A stretch of 27,491 nt of DNA from assembly GCA_030039105.1 (NCBI GenBank), contig JASHQO010000117.1, positions 1 to 27,491 on the forward strand, given 5' to 3'. Source of the DNA: Xanthobacteraceae bacterium. GTDB taxonomy: Bacteria > Pseudomonadota > Alphaproteobacteria > Rhizobiales > Xanthobacteraceae. A program made the translations under genes and the position numbers. Positions 1 to 7,049 of this stretch are shown here, piece by piece. Under the pieces are notes generated by a model, which was given only the letters and a program-made list of their open reading frames with translations, did not search any database and was not told the DNA's origin. Within the stretch, counting starts at the first letter, position 1; each line of letters starts with the position of its first letter.

Positions 1-72
1 CCGCATCCGCCGATGCGGCCGTTGCGTACGCGTCTGTCGGCGTTCCGCCTCCTTTCTTTCTTTATCTTCTTC

Positions 73-161
73 GTAGCCTGGGTTGAGCGCAGCGAAACCC
101 GGGAGCGGCATTTCAAGCCGCACTTTCGTACCCGGATTACGCTCCGCTCCATCCGGGCTAC
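73..161. repeat. Palindromic intergenic repeat, 31-nt arms
   Basis: Two arms of 31 nt (73-103 and 131-161) form an imperfect inverted repeat, 25 of 31 positions pairing. Both outer ends read GTAGCC toward the centre. Inside is a second short inverted repeat, GCGGC...GCCGC. Elements that read like GTAGCCCGGATGGAGCG are, to my knowledge, dispersed in many Hyphomicrobiales genomes. No gene is visible from 1 to 486. Upstream of this element are a short hairpin at 1-18 (CCGCAT/ATGCGG) and a pyrimidine-rich tract at about 47-72. Confidence 0.75.
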
Positions 162-315
162 TTCTTTCGTGCCGTAGCGTGATCGAGCCGACGGCGATCC
201 ACCGGCGCTCGAGGCGAGACGCGATCCCACTGCGGTCGTGCCCTTTTACCCCGTGCCGTTACCAAAACTCGGGCGCAGCCGCGTCGCGAGAACGAGAGCG
301 CTTGTCATTGCGTCT

Positions 316-377
316 CGTAGGGGCGGCCCTCGTGGCCGCCCGGTCTCTGCAGGGCGCCCACGAAAGGCGCCCCTACG
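316..377. repeat. Palindromic repeat with CGTAGGGGCG ends
   Basis: The element starts CGTAGGGGCG (316-325) and ends CGCCCCTACG (368-377), a perfect 10-bp terminal inverted repeat. Its interior is G+C-rich and contains further self-complementary stretches (GGCGGCC/GGCCGCC). It looks like a dispersed non-coding palindrome. Together with the element at 73-161 it accounts for the only structure I can see in the gene-free first 486 bases. Confidence 0.65.
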
Positions 378-486
378 GATCGTTTGTTGAAGCTTTGCGC
401 AAGTTTCGGGGAGATTTTGAATGATACAAACAGCCGGCAACTTCGCAATCGCGCCGTCCGGCCTCAGCGCGTTACGCCGCCGCGTC

Positions 487-1248
487 CTAATTCTTCAACC
501 GATATCCGGTCTTGAAGAACCACCAGACGATCGCCATGCAGACGGCGAGAAACAGCACCGTCATCGCCAGGCTGACCTCGACGTTCACGTCGGCGATGCC
601 GAAGAAGCTCCAGCGGAAGCCCGAGATCAGATAAACCAGCGGGTTGAACAGCGTGACGGTACGCCAGAACGGCGGCAGCACACTGGTCGAATAGAACGTG
701 CCGCCGAGAAAGGTCAGCGGCGTGAGGATGAGCAGCGGCACGATCTGCAGCTTCTCGAAGCTGTTGGCCCACAGGCCGAGGATGAAGCCGAACAGGCTGA
801 AGCTCACCGCGGTGAGCACGAGAAAGCCGAGCATCCATACCGGATGCTCGATACGCACCGGCACGAACAGGCCCGACGTCGCCAGAATGATGAGGCCGAG
901 GACGATCGACTTGGTCGCCGCGGCGCCGACATAGCCGAGTACGATCTCGAACGACGACACCGGCGCCGAGAGCAGCTCGTAGATGGTGCCGACGAAGCGC
1001 GGGAAATAGATGCCGAACGCGGCATTGGTCACGCTCTGGGTGAGCAGCATCAGCATGATCAGCCCGGGCACGATGAAGGCGCCGTAGCTGACGCCGTCGA
1101 TCTGGGTGATGCGGCTGCCGATCGCGGCGCCGAACACGATGAAGTACAGCGCGGTCGAGATCACCGGCGAGACGATGCTCTGGAACAAGGTGCGCCCGGT
1201 CCGCGCCATTTCATACATATAGATCGCGCGCACGGCATAAGCATTCAT
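487..1248 (-). CDS. ABC-2 type transporter permease
   Basis: Inner-membrane subunit (253 aa) of an ABC-2 type exporter, resembling the YadH family. Several hydrophobic segments are visible: about residues 25-45, 55-75, 100-130, 135-160, 165-190 and a C-terminal one near 225-247. The stretch from about residue 165 (QIVPLLILTPLTFLGGTFYS) matches the conserved end of the ABC2_membrane domain, where 'P...L.G..Y....LP' is typical. The start ATG overlaps the stop of the upstream ATPase gene (ATGA, 1245-1248), so the two are translationally coupled and almost certainly form one transporter. The substrate cannot be read from the sequence; related systems have been linked to drugs, polysaccharides or lipids. 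Gene identity is secure, specificity is not. Confidence 0.93.
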   Translation of the reverse strand: MNAYAVRAIYMYEMARTGRTLFQSIVSPVISTALYFIVFGAAIGSRITQIDGVSYGAFIVPGLIMLMLLTQSVTNAAFGIYFPRFVGTIYELLSAPVSSFEIVLGYVGAAATKSIVLGLIILATSGLFVPVRIEHPVWMLGFLVLTAVSFSLFGFILGLWANSFEKLQIVPLLILTPLTFLGGTFYSTSVLPPFWRTVTLFNPLVYLISGFRWSFFGIADVNVEVSLAMTVLFLAVCMAIVWWFFKTGYRLKN

Positions 1249-2171
1249 GGGTTCTGCCTCACCAGGCCGACGAAAATGTCCTCCAGCGAGCTTTGCGTCG
1301 TCTGCAGATCCTTGAAGCGGATGCCGGCGTGGCGCAGGTCGTCAAGCAAAGTCGTGATACCGGTGTGCCCGCCCTTCGTGTCGTAATTATAGATCAGCGC
1401 CTTGCCGTCGGCGGCGAGGCTGAGCTGATGGATGGCGAGCGCCGCCGGCACCGCATCGAGCCGGTCGCGCAGCTCGAGCGTCAGCCGTTTCTTGCCGAGC
1501 TTGCGCATCAGCTCGACCTTGTCTTCGACCAGAATGATCTCGCCTTTGTTGATGACGCCGACCCGGTCGGCCATTTCCTCGGCCTCTTCGATGTAGTGGG
1601 TGGTGAGGATGATGGTGACGCCGGAGGCGCGCAACTCGCGCACCAGCAGCCACATGTCCTTGCGCAATTCGACGTCGACGCCCGCGGTCGGCTCGTCGAG
1701 GAACAGGATTTGCGGTTCGTGCGCCAGTGCCTTGGCGATCAGCACGCGGCGCTTCATACCGCCCGAAAGCGTCATGATCCGGGATTCGCGCTTGTCCCAG
1801 AGCGACAGGTCCTTGAGCACCTTCTCGATGTATGCCGGGTTGGGCGGCTTGCCGAACACTCCGCGGGAAAAGCGCAAGGTCGCCGGCGGTGTCTCGAAGG
1901 CGTCGGTGGTGAGCTCTTGCGGCACCAGACCGATCATCATCCGCGCGGCGCGGTAGTCGCTGCGGATATCGTGACCGTCAACCGTGACGGTGCCCGACGA
2001 CGGCGTGACGATGCCGCAGATGACATTGATCAGCGTCGTCTTGCCGGCGCCGTTCGGCCCGAGCAGCGCAAAAATCTCGCCGTGGCGGATGTCCAGGCTG
2101 ACGTCCTTCAGCGCCTCGAAGCCCGACGCGTAGGTCTTGTTGAGATGCGAGACGGAGATGGCGGATGACAT
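1245..2171 (-). CDS. ABC transporter ATP-binding protein (ABC-2 exporter)
   Basis: Cytoplasmic ATPase (308 aa) powering the permease encoded immediately downstream, YadG/CcmA-like type. The Walker A motif GPNGAGKT lies at residues 38-45, the signature LSGGMKRR at about 135-142, and Walker B LFLDEPTAGVD at about 156-166, followed by the switch His in TTHYIEEAEEMADR. All catalytic elements look intact. The roughly 90-residue tail after the nucleotide-binding domain is usual for this export group. It starts at ATG 2171 with only a weak upstream ribosome site, and the 210 bases before it contain repeats rather than a clear promoter. The 4-nt overlap with the permease indicates a two-gene operon. 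Confidence 0.94.
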   Translation of the reverse strand: MSSAISVSHLNKTYASGFEALKDVSLDIRHGEIFALLGPNGAGKTTLINVICGIVTPSSGTVTVDGHDIRSDYRAARMMIGLVPQELTTDAFETPPATLRFSRGVFGKPPNPAYIEKVLKDLSLWDKRESRIMTLSGGMKRRVLIAKALAHEPQILFLDEPTAGVDVELRKDMWLLVRELRASGVTIILTTHYIEEAEEMADRVGVINKGEIILVEDKVELMRKLGKKRLTLELRDRLDAVPAALAIHQLSLAADGKALIYNYDTKGGHTGITTLLDDLRHAGIRFKDLQTTQSSLEDIFVGLVRQNP

Positions 2172-2213
2172 CGGTGGCGATACCGGAGCGATCCCATTTT
2201 GTCGTCATCGTCC

Positions 2214-2257
2214 GCCAACGGATCCGGCCCGAAGTGGCCGGCCCGATGACAGGCTCC
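2214..2257 (-). repeat. Dispersed 44-bp repeat, copy A
   Basis: Read on the minus strand this begins GGAGCCTGTCATCGGGCC and ends GTTGGC. It matches copy B at 6492-6535 at 39 of 44 positions, in the opposite orientation. An internal inverted repeat, GGCCGGCC...GGGCCGG, suggests a hairpin-forming REP-like element. It sits in the 210-nt gap between leuD and the ABC exporter genes. Confidence 0.75.
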
Positions 2258-2332
2258 AGCGGATGATCCGGCAACCGGCTTGGTCCGGACGCGGTAAAGC
2301 CGTGCGAAACCGGTTGGTGCGGCGATTACTGG

Positions 2333-2353
2333 ATGCCCGCCTTCGCGGGGCAT
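2333..2353. repeat. Short hairpin of the ATGCCCGC type
   Basis: ATGCCCGC (2333-2340), loop CTTC, then GCGGGGCAT (2345-2353) forms a stem with one bulged base. It resembles the common palindromic unit 'GTCATGCCCGCGAAGGCGGGCAT' seen in this bacterial group. It lies 28 nt beyond the leuD stop codon and could act as a weak transcript-end structure, but no T-run follows it. Confidence 0.5.
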
Positions 2354-2381
2354 GACAACGTTGAAATTCATGCAGCCGCGA

Positions 2382-2987
2382 TCACACCCAGGGCCGCGCG
2401 GCTTTCGCCTTTTCCTCGAAGCTGTCGATCTTGTGGTTCTTGACCATGGTCAGGCCGATATCGTCGAGGCCTTCGAGCAGGCACTTCTTGCGGTGCGGGT
2501 CGATGTCGAACTTGACGACGCCGCCGTCGGGACCGCGGATCTCCTGCTTCTCCAGATCGACGGTCAGCGTCGCGTTGGCGCCGCGCTCGGCGTCGTCGAA
2601 CAGCTTCTCCAGATCCTGCGGCGACACCTTGATCGGCAGCACGCCGTTCTTGAAGCAGTTGTTGTAGAAAATGTCGCCGAACGAGGTCGAGATCACGCAG
2701 GTGATGCCGAAATCCGCCAATGCCCACGGCGCGTGCTCGCGCGACGAGCCGCAGCCGAAATTGTCGGCGGCGACCAGAATCTTGGCCTTGCGGTAGGCCG
2801 GCTTGTTGAGCACGAAATCCGGATTCTCGCTGCCGTCGTCGCGAAAGCGCTTCTCGGCGAACAGGCCCTTGCCGAGGCCGGTGCGCTTGACGGTCTTGAG
2901 GTATTGCTTGGGAATAATCATGTCGGTGTCGACGTTGATCATCTTCAGCGGCGCCGCGACGCCCTCAAGCACGGTGAATTTTTTCAT
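2382..2987 (-). CDS. leuD: 3-isopropylmalate dehydratase small subunit
   Basis: Small (swivel-domain) subunit, 201 aa, of isopropylmalate isomerase. With LeuC it interconverts 2- and 3-isopropylmalate in leucine biosynthesis in the cytoplasm. NVDTDMIIPKQYL at residues 18-30 and the substrate-loop motif FGCGSSREHAPWAL at about 77-90 are diagnostic of the aconitase swivel family, and the length is normal. ATG 2987 is preceded by GGGAG at 8-nt spacing. The partner leuC lies about 2 kb away on the same strand (4990-6396), separated by unrelated small genes, a split arrangement common in alphaproteobacteria. An independent promoter is therefore likely in the 109 bases before the divergent gene at 3097, but I see no convincing boxes. 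Confidence 0.97.
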   Translation of the reverse strand: MKKFTVLEGVAAPLKMINVDTDMIIPKQYLKTVKRTGLGKGLFAEKRFRDDGSENPDFVLNKPAYRKAKILVAADNFGCGSSREHAPWALADFGITCVISTSFGDIFYNNCFKNGVLPIKVSPQDLEKLFDDAERGANATLTVDLEKQEIRGPDGGVVKFDIDPHRKKCLLEGLDDIGLTMVKNHKIDSFEEKAKAARPWV

Positions 2988-3096
2988 CCGGAACTCCCGA
3001 GCAGCTTGGAATTATTCTGTTTCGTGACGCGCCCGGCATTTGTCAAGGGCACCCGGAGGCGCCGAAGGGTATCGACGGCAGGATATGGAGGCGAGC

Positions 3097-3360
3097 ATGA
3101 AAGCGGCTTTCGGTCTGGGTCTGGCGGTCGTGCTGGCGGCCGCAGCACCGGCGCGGGCGGAGACTTGGTGCGTGCGCGATAAGGACGGCGTCACACCTGC
3201 AATCTGTGCCTTCTCCTCGGCCGATGACTGCATTCGCGCTGCCGTCGTCGGCCCCTCCGGCATCGTTTGCGCCCAAGAGACGGGTGCCGCGCCGACCAGC
3301 AACGGGACGCGGTCGGCAGCGCCGCACGGCAAGCACAAGCAGAGGCAGGCGCGCGATTAG
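3097..3360 (+). CDS. Small exported DUF3551-like protein
   Basis: An 87-aa protein with a clear signal peptide (MKAAFGLGLAVVLAAAAPARA, cleavage near residue 21). The mature part is short, with four cysteines (25, 37, 45, 58) that could form two disulphides. The layout 'W C V ... C A F S S A D D C ... G ... C' resembles the DUF3551 family, which is abundant in Bradyrhizobium relatives and has no assigned function. The tail is basic and low-complexity (HGKHKQRQARD). ATG 3097 is chosen over upstream in-frame starts because GGAGG sits 5 nt before it and the signal peptide begins there. It is transcribed divergently from leuD. The family assignment comes from the cysteine pattern and remains tentative. 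Confidence 0.72.
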   Translation: MKAAFGLGLAVVLAAAAPARAETWCVRDKDGVTPAICAFSSADDCIRAAVVGPSGIVCAQETGAAPTSNGTRSAAPHGKHKQRQARD

Positions 3361-3390
3361 CGGCGCAAGCGTCGCTTCGGCCGGTCGCGG

Positions 3391-3705
3391 CTATGCCGCC
3401 GCCTCCTTGGCCTTGAATTTGGATTCGCGCTCCAGCGTGCAGACCTGCAGGCTGTATTCGAGATAGTACTTTTCGCGGCCGAGCTTCTGCGCCTCACGAT
3501 GCTCGGGATGGCTGCGCCAGGCGCGCATGCCCTCCTCGTGCTCGAACTCGACGATGGTGACGCGCTCGCCGTCGTCGGCGAAAAAGCCCTTGTGCGAGAT
3601 GTAGCCCGGCATGGTGGCGGCGAGCGCCGTCATGCGCTCGACCAGCGCGACGTATTCGTCGCGCAGGCCCGGCCGCAGCCTGGAGCGGAATACGGTGACG
3701 ATCAT
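3391..3705 (-). CDS. ABM-domain (antibiotic biosynthesis monooxygenase-like) protein
   Basis: A 104-aa single-domain protein of the dimeric alpha/beta-barrel ABM type. MIVTVFRSRLRPG opens the first strand. MPGYISHKGFFADDGERVTIVEFEHEEGMRAWRSHPEHREAQKLGRE matches the usual core, in which the 'W..HPEH' segment follows the third strand. Members include quinol and haem-degrading monooxygenases, but most are uncharacterised, so the substrate is unknown. ATG 3705 has GGAG about 8 nt upstream. It lies 69 nt after the GFA-family gene on the same strand and may be co-transcribed with it and the zincin gene. It has no visible link to the flanking leu genes. Confidence 0.85.
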   Translation of the reverse strand: MIVTVFRSRLRPGLRDEYVALVERMTALAATMPGYISHKGFFADDGERVTIVEFEHEEGMRAWRSHPEHREAQKLGREKYYLEYSLQVCTLERESKFKAKEAAA

Positions 3706-3774
3706 GGCAAGAATCTCCGTCGCCTGTCCTTCTCATGCATGACGATTCATACATGACGATGCGCACCGGGCCGA

Positions 3775-4185
3775 TCAAGCCTGCTTCTCGACCTTCGGCA
3801 CCGCGTCGAGCGAGGAGACCCACGACCGCGCCGAGCGCCACCATTGCTGCCGCCGCGGCACCAGTTGATCGCGCTGGCGCAGGATGCCGACCCGCACCGT
3901 GTAGGACGGTTGGACGCCGTCGCCCGGCGTCGTCGAATAGATCGGCGAGCCGCACCTGCCGCAGAACGCTTGCAGGCGTGGCTTGCCGCTGTCGGCGGAG
4001 GTTTTCAAATAAACGGCCGGCTGCCCGGTCATCTTGAACTTGTCGCCCGGCACCGGGATCGAGACGCGGAACGCCGTGCCGGTGCCCCTCTGGCAGTCGG
4101 TGCAGTGGCAAATCTGCGTCCGCTCCGGATCGGCCTCGCCTTCGATGGTGATGGCGCCGCAAGAACAGCCGCCGTCGATTCTCAT
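3775..4185 (-). CDS. GFA-family zinc-binding protein
   Basis: A 136-aa member of the glutathione-dependent formaldehyde-activating (GFA, CENP-V-like) family. The two zinc sites are visible as CSC at residues 7-9, CHCTDC at 26-31 and CGRCG at 75-79, with the conserved FCGRCGSPIYS strand. Most GFA proteins outside Paracoccus Gfa have no proven activity, so the formaldehyde role should not be assumed. ATG 4185 has a strong GGGAGG ribosome site at 6-nt spacing that overlaps the TAA stop of the upstream metallopeptidase gene (4198-4200), so the pair is probably translated from one mRNA. The C-terminus ends shortly after the domain. Confidence 0.92.
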   Translation of the reverse strand: MRIDGGCSCGAITIEGEADPERTQICHCTDCQRGTGTAFRVSIPVPGDKFKMTGQPAVYLKTSADSGKPRLQAFCGRCGSPIYSTTPGDGVQPSYTVRVGILRQRDQLVPRRQQWWRSARSWVSSLDAVPKVEKQA

Positions 4186-4197
4186 GTCGTGCCTCCC

Positions 4198-4629
4198 TTA
4201 TGTTTCATCGACCGAGCGCTCGAGCGCTTCCATGTCGGCATCCGACAGGCCGAAATGATGGCCGATCTCATGCACCAGGACGTGGCGGACGATGGCGCCG
4301 AGCGTCTCGTCGTGCTCGGCCCAGTAGTCGAGGATCGGCCGTCGATACAGCCAGATCATGTTGGGCATCTGCACGGCGGCGCTCTCGCTGCGGAACGGCA
4401 GGCCGACGCCCTGGAACAGGCCGAGCAGGTCGAACTCGGTCTCGGCCTTCATTTCGTCGAGCACCTCTTCGGTCGGGAAATCGTCCACCTGGATGACAAG
4501 GCCGGCGCACAGGTCGCGGAAGGTTTTGGGCAGATCGCCGAACACGTCGCCGGCCAGCACTTCGAGCTCGGCGAGCGAGGGCGCCTTGACCGGCCGCCAA
4601 GCCAGCGGGTCGGATGCAATATCGGCCAT
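4198..4629 (-). CDS. Zincin-like metallopeptidase (DUF1025/Zincin_1 family)
   Basis: A 143-aa protein with the family-typical order: an N-terminal helix region (LAELEVLAGDVFGDLPKTFRDL), the strand VIQVDDFPTEEVLDEM, LLGLFQGVGLPFRS, then the zinc-binding helix HVLVHEIGHHFGLSD containing HEIGH (HEXXH). The fold and motif predict a small cytosolic metallopeptidase, but the substrate is unknown and many members may act only as minimal zincins. The longer in-frame form reaching 4848 would run over the divergent signal-peptide gene at 4685. ATG 4629 gives the normal family length and is preferred, although no strong ribosome site precedes it. It appears to head a minus-strand run with the GFA gene. 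Confidence 0.88.
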   Translation of the reverse strand: MADIASDPLAWRPVKAPSLAELEVLAGDVFGDLPKTFRDLCAGLVIQVDDFPTEEVLDEMKAETEFDLLGLFQGVGLPFRSESAAVQMPNMIWLYRRPILDYWAEHDETLGAIVRHVLVHEIGHHFGLSDADMEALERSVDET

Positions 4630-4684
4630 AATCGCACTGTAGCGTGGCGACGATGACTGGAATAGGTTGAGCGACGAGGTCACA

Positions 4685-4957
4685 ATGGCAATCCCGCGGT
4701 TCACTGTGATGATGGCTGTCGCCGTGCTGGTGCTGTCCGGCGTGCCACGCCACGCCGCGGCACAGATCTCGCCGCTCGGGCAGGGCCAGCCGTCATTCTC
4801 GCCGCCGGTTGCGCCGCCCGCCCGCGGGCGCGCCCGCATCGAGATCAATCCGCGGCCGCTGCTCTACCGGCGCTGCGTCGATTGGTACGAGCTGCAATAC
4901 CGGCCGAGCGGCACGGTGCTCTATCCGCAGATGCGCTGCTGGTGGGTGCGGGGATAA
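4685..4957 (+). CDS. Small exported hypothetical protein
   Basis: A 90-aa protein of unknown function. It has a signal peptide (MAIPRFTVMMAVAVLVLSGVPRHAAAQ, cleavage about residue 26), a Pro/Gln-rich linker (PLGQGQPSFSPPVAPPARG), and a compact end rich in aromatic residues with two cysteines (RRCVDWYELQYRPSGTVLYPQMRCWW). The pattern suggests a small periplasmic protein stabilised by one disulphide. ATG 4685 has GAGGT 4 nt upstream, which decides it over an in-frame start at 4667. It is divergent from the zincin gene (55 nt between starts) and converges on leuC. I do not recognise a named family. Confidence 0.7.
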   Translation: MAIPRFTVMMAVAVLVLSGVPRHAAAQISPLGQGQPSFSPPVAPPARGRARIEINPRPLLYRRCVDWYELQYRPSGTVLYPQMRCWWVRG

Positions 4958-4989
4958 CCGTCATTGCGGCGTGCCGGAATGACCAAGCG

Positions 4990-6396
4990 TCACTTCCACT
5001 CCCGCACGTCGACGAAGTGGCCGGTGATCGCCGCGGCGGCGGCCATGGCCGGCGACACCAGATGCGTGCGGCCCTTGTAGCCCTGGCGGCCTTCGAAATT
5101 GCGGTTCGAGGTCGAAGCGCAGCGCTCGCCCGGCTTGAGCTTGTCGGGGTTCATGGCGAGGCACATGGAGCAGCCCGGCTCGCGCCATTCGAAGCCGGCC
5201 TTGACGAAGATCTTGTCGAGGCCCTCGGACTCGGCCTGCTCTTTGACCAGCCCCGAGCCCGGCACGATCATGGCGCTGACCTTGCCGCTGACGGTCTTGC
5301 CGTCGACCACCTTGGCGACCGCGCGCAAATCCTCGATGCGGGCATTGGTGCAAGAGCCGATGAAGACGCGATCGATGCCGATCTCGGTGATCCTCTCGCC
5401 GCCCTGCAAGCCCATATAGCTGAGCGCGCGGCCGATGGCCTCGCGCTTGTTCTCGTCGGTGACGCCGTCGAGGCTCGGCACGCGGCCGTCGATCGAGACC
5501 ACCTGCTCGGGACTGGTGCCCCAGGTCACGAGCGGCGGCAGCTTTGCCGCATCGAGCTTGATCTCGCGGTCGAAACCGGCGCCGTCGTCGGACCGCAGCG
5601 TGTCCCAGTAGCGCCGCGCCGCGTCCCAATCCTTGCCCTTCGGCGCCTTGGGGCGGCCGTTGAGATAGGCGTAGGTTTTCTCGTCGGGCGCGATGAAGCC
5701 GGCCTTGGCGCCGGCCTCGACCGACATGTTGCACACCGTCATGCGGCCTTCCATCGACAGCGCGCGGATCGCCTCGCCGGCATATTCCAACGCATAGCCG
5801 GTGCCGCCGGCGGTGCCGATCTCGCCGATGATGGCGAGGATGATGTCCTTGGCGGTGACGCCGTCGGGCAGCTTGCCGTCGACGATCGCGCGCATGTTCT
5901 TCGATTTCGACTGGATCAGCGTCTGCGTCGCCAGCACGTGCTCGACTTCCGAGGTGCCGACGCCGTAGGCGAGCGCGCCGAACGCGCCGTTGGTCGCGGT
6001 ATGGCTGTCGCCGCATACCAGCGTGACGCCGGGCAGCGTGAAGCCCTGCTCCGGGCCGATGATGTGAACGATGCCCTGGCGCTTATCGAACTCGTCGTAA
6101 TATTCGAGATCGAAGAACTTGGCGTTCTCGGCGAGGTAGGCGATCTGCGCCGCGCTTTCCGGATCGGGGTTCGGCAGATTGCGATCGGTGGTCGGCACGT
6201 TGTGATCGACCACCAGCAAGGTCTTGTCCGGCGCGCGCACTCTGCGGCCGGCAAGCCGCAAGCCCTCGAATGCCTGCGGGCTCGTCACTTCGTGGACGAT
6301 GTGGCGGTCGATATAGATCAGCGAGACCCCGTTCGGGTCGTCCTCGATCAGATGATCGTCCCAGATCTTGTCGTAGAGGGTGCGGGGCTTAGCCAT
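4990..6396 (-). CDS. leuC: 3-isopropylmalate dehydratase large subunit
   Basis: Catalytic 4Fe-4S subunit, 468 aa, of the isomerase that works with LeuD in leucine biosynthesis. The three cluster cysteines are visible: Cys349 in GSCTNARIEDLR and Cys409 and Cys412 in PGCSMCLAMNP. GDSHTATNGAFG (129-140) and NRNFEGRQG (431-439) are the usual aconitase-superfamily motifs. Length and termini are normal for proteobacterial LeuC. ATG 6396 is preceded by GAGGAG at about 6 nt. It lies 154 nt downstream of rplS on the same strand, with a repeat copy in between. Read-through from the ribosomal cluster is possible, and a -10-like TATATG lies near 6430 on the minus strand. Confidence 0.98.
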   Translation of the reverse strand: MAKPRTLYDKIWDDHLIEDDPNGVSLIYIDRHIVHEVTSPQAFEGLRLAGRRVRAPDKTLLVVDHNVPTTDRNLPNPDPESAAQIAYLAENAKFFDLEYYDEFDKRQGIVHIIGPEQGFTLPGVTLVCGDSHTATNGAFGALAYGVGTSEVEHVLATQTLIQSKSKNMRAIVDGKLPDGVTAKDIILAIIGEIGTAGGTGYALEYAGEAIRALSMEGRMTVCNMSVEAGAKAGFIAPDEKTYAYLNGRPKAPKGKDWDAARRYWDTLRSDDGAGFDREIKLDAAKLPPLVTWGTSPEQVVSIDGRVPSLDGVTDENKREAIGRALSYMGLQGGERITEIGIDRVFIGSCTNARIEDLRAVAKVVDGKTVSGKVSAMIVPGSGLVKEQAESEGLDKIFVKAGFEWREPGCSMCLAMNPDKLKPGERCASTSNRNFEGRQGYKGRTHLVSPAMAAAAAITGHFVDVREWK

Positions 6397-6491
6397 CGAT
6401 GCTCCTCGCCGCGGCCGTCGGCGGACATATACAGGTTGGGTAGATTGGGCCGTCCTTTAGCGCCTCAGGCGTGCGAGGAAAAGGCCGGACC

Positions 6492-6535
6492 GGAGCTTGT
6501 CATCGGGCCGGCTACTTCGGGCCGAACCCGCTGGC
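6492..6535 (+). repeat. Dispersed 44-bp repeat, copy B
   Basis: Begins GGAGCTTGTCATCGGGCC on the plus strand and matches copy A (2214-2257, minus) at 39 of 44 positions. It lies in the rplS-leuC gap, just beyond the rplS stop. The two copies face each other across a segment of about 4.3 kb containing leuD, leuC and five small genes. Confidence 0.75.
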
Positions 6536-6550
6536 CGGGCAGGACAGCAA

Positions 6551-6946
6551 TTATTCCGCCGCTTTCTCGTCGCCGCCTTCGACGACGTGATCCTGCCGCT
6601 CGGAGATGCGGGCGGACTTACCGCGGCGGCCGCGCAGATAATAGAGCTTGGCGCGGCGCACCTTGCCGCGGCGCACGACCTTGATCGAGTCGATCATCGG
6701 CGAATAGAGCGGAAACACCCGCTCGACGCCTTCGCCGTACGAGATCTTCCGCACGGTGAAGTTCTCGTTCAGGCCCGAGCCGGCGCGGCCGATGCAAACG
6801 CCCTCGTAGGCCTGGACGCGGCTGCGCTCGCCTTCGACCACCTTGACGTTGACCAGAAGCGTGTCGCCCGGCTGGAAATCGGGGATATCCTTGCCGGCGG
6901 AAAGCTTCGCCACCTGTTCGTTTTCGAGTTCTTTGAGCAAGTTCAT
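6551..6946 (-). CDS. rplS: 50S ribosomal protein L19
   Basis: L19 (131 aa) sits at the 30S-50S interface of the ribosome. The sequence follows the family throughout: IPDFQPGDTLLVNVKVVEGERSRVQAYEGVCI, then GLNENFTVRKISYGEGVERVFPLYSP and the basic RRGKVRRAKLYYLRGRRGKSARI. The C-terminus carries a short acidic extension (VVEGGDEKAAE) common in alphaproteobacteria. It is the last gene of the minus-strand ffh-rpsP-rimM-trmD-rplS cluster, separated from trmD by 103 nt. The spacing could allow an extra promoter or processing site, but I see no clear one. Confidence 0.98.
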   Translation of the reverse strand: MNLLKELENEQVAKLSAGKDIPDFQPGDTLLVNVKVVEGERSRVQAYEGVCIGRAGSGLNENFTVRKISYGEGVERVFPLYSPMIDSIKVVRRGKVRRAKLYYLRGRRGKSARISERQDHVVEGGDEKAAE

Positions 6947-7049
6947 GGCAAATTCTCCATCGGCTGCGCCTTCGTCGCGCGGCTCCGACTGGGGGCTAAG
7001 CGGGTTGGCGGAGCTTCTACGCTACCTGCACGGCTTTGTCACCCTCCGG

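Noticed and set aside
83..424. 113-codon frame in the first intergenic region
   Set aside because: It reads through two palindromic repeats, has no ribosome site or conserved pattern, and is composition-driven.
4630..4848. N-terminal extension of the zincin-type peptidase to 4848
   Set aside because: The added 73 residues are unlike the family and would cover the start of the divergent signal-peptide gene at 4685.
4882..6684. 600-codon plus-strand frame opposite leuC and rplS
   Set aside because: It spans two well-recognised minus-strand genes plus a repeat; the translation is rich in Ala/Asp/Arg/His with no family pattern.
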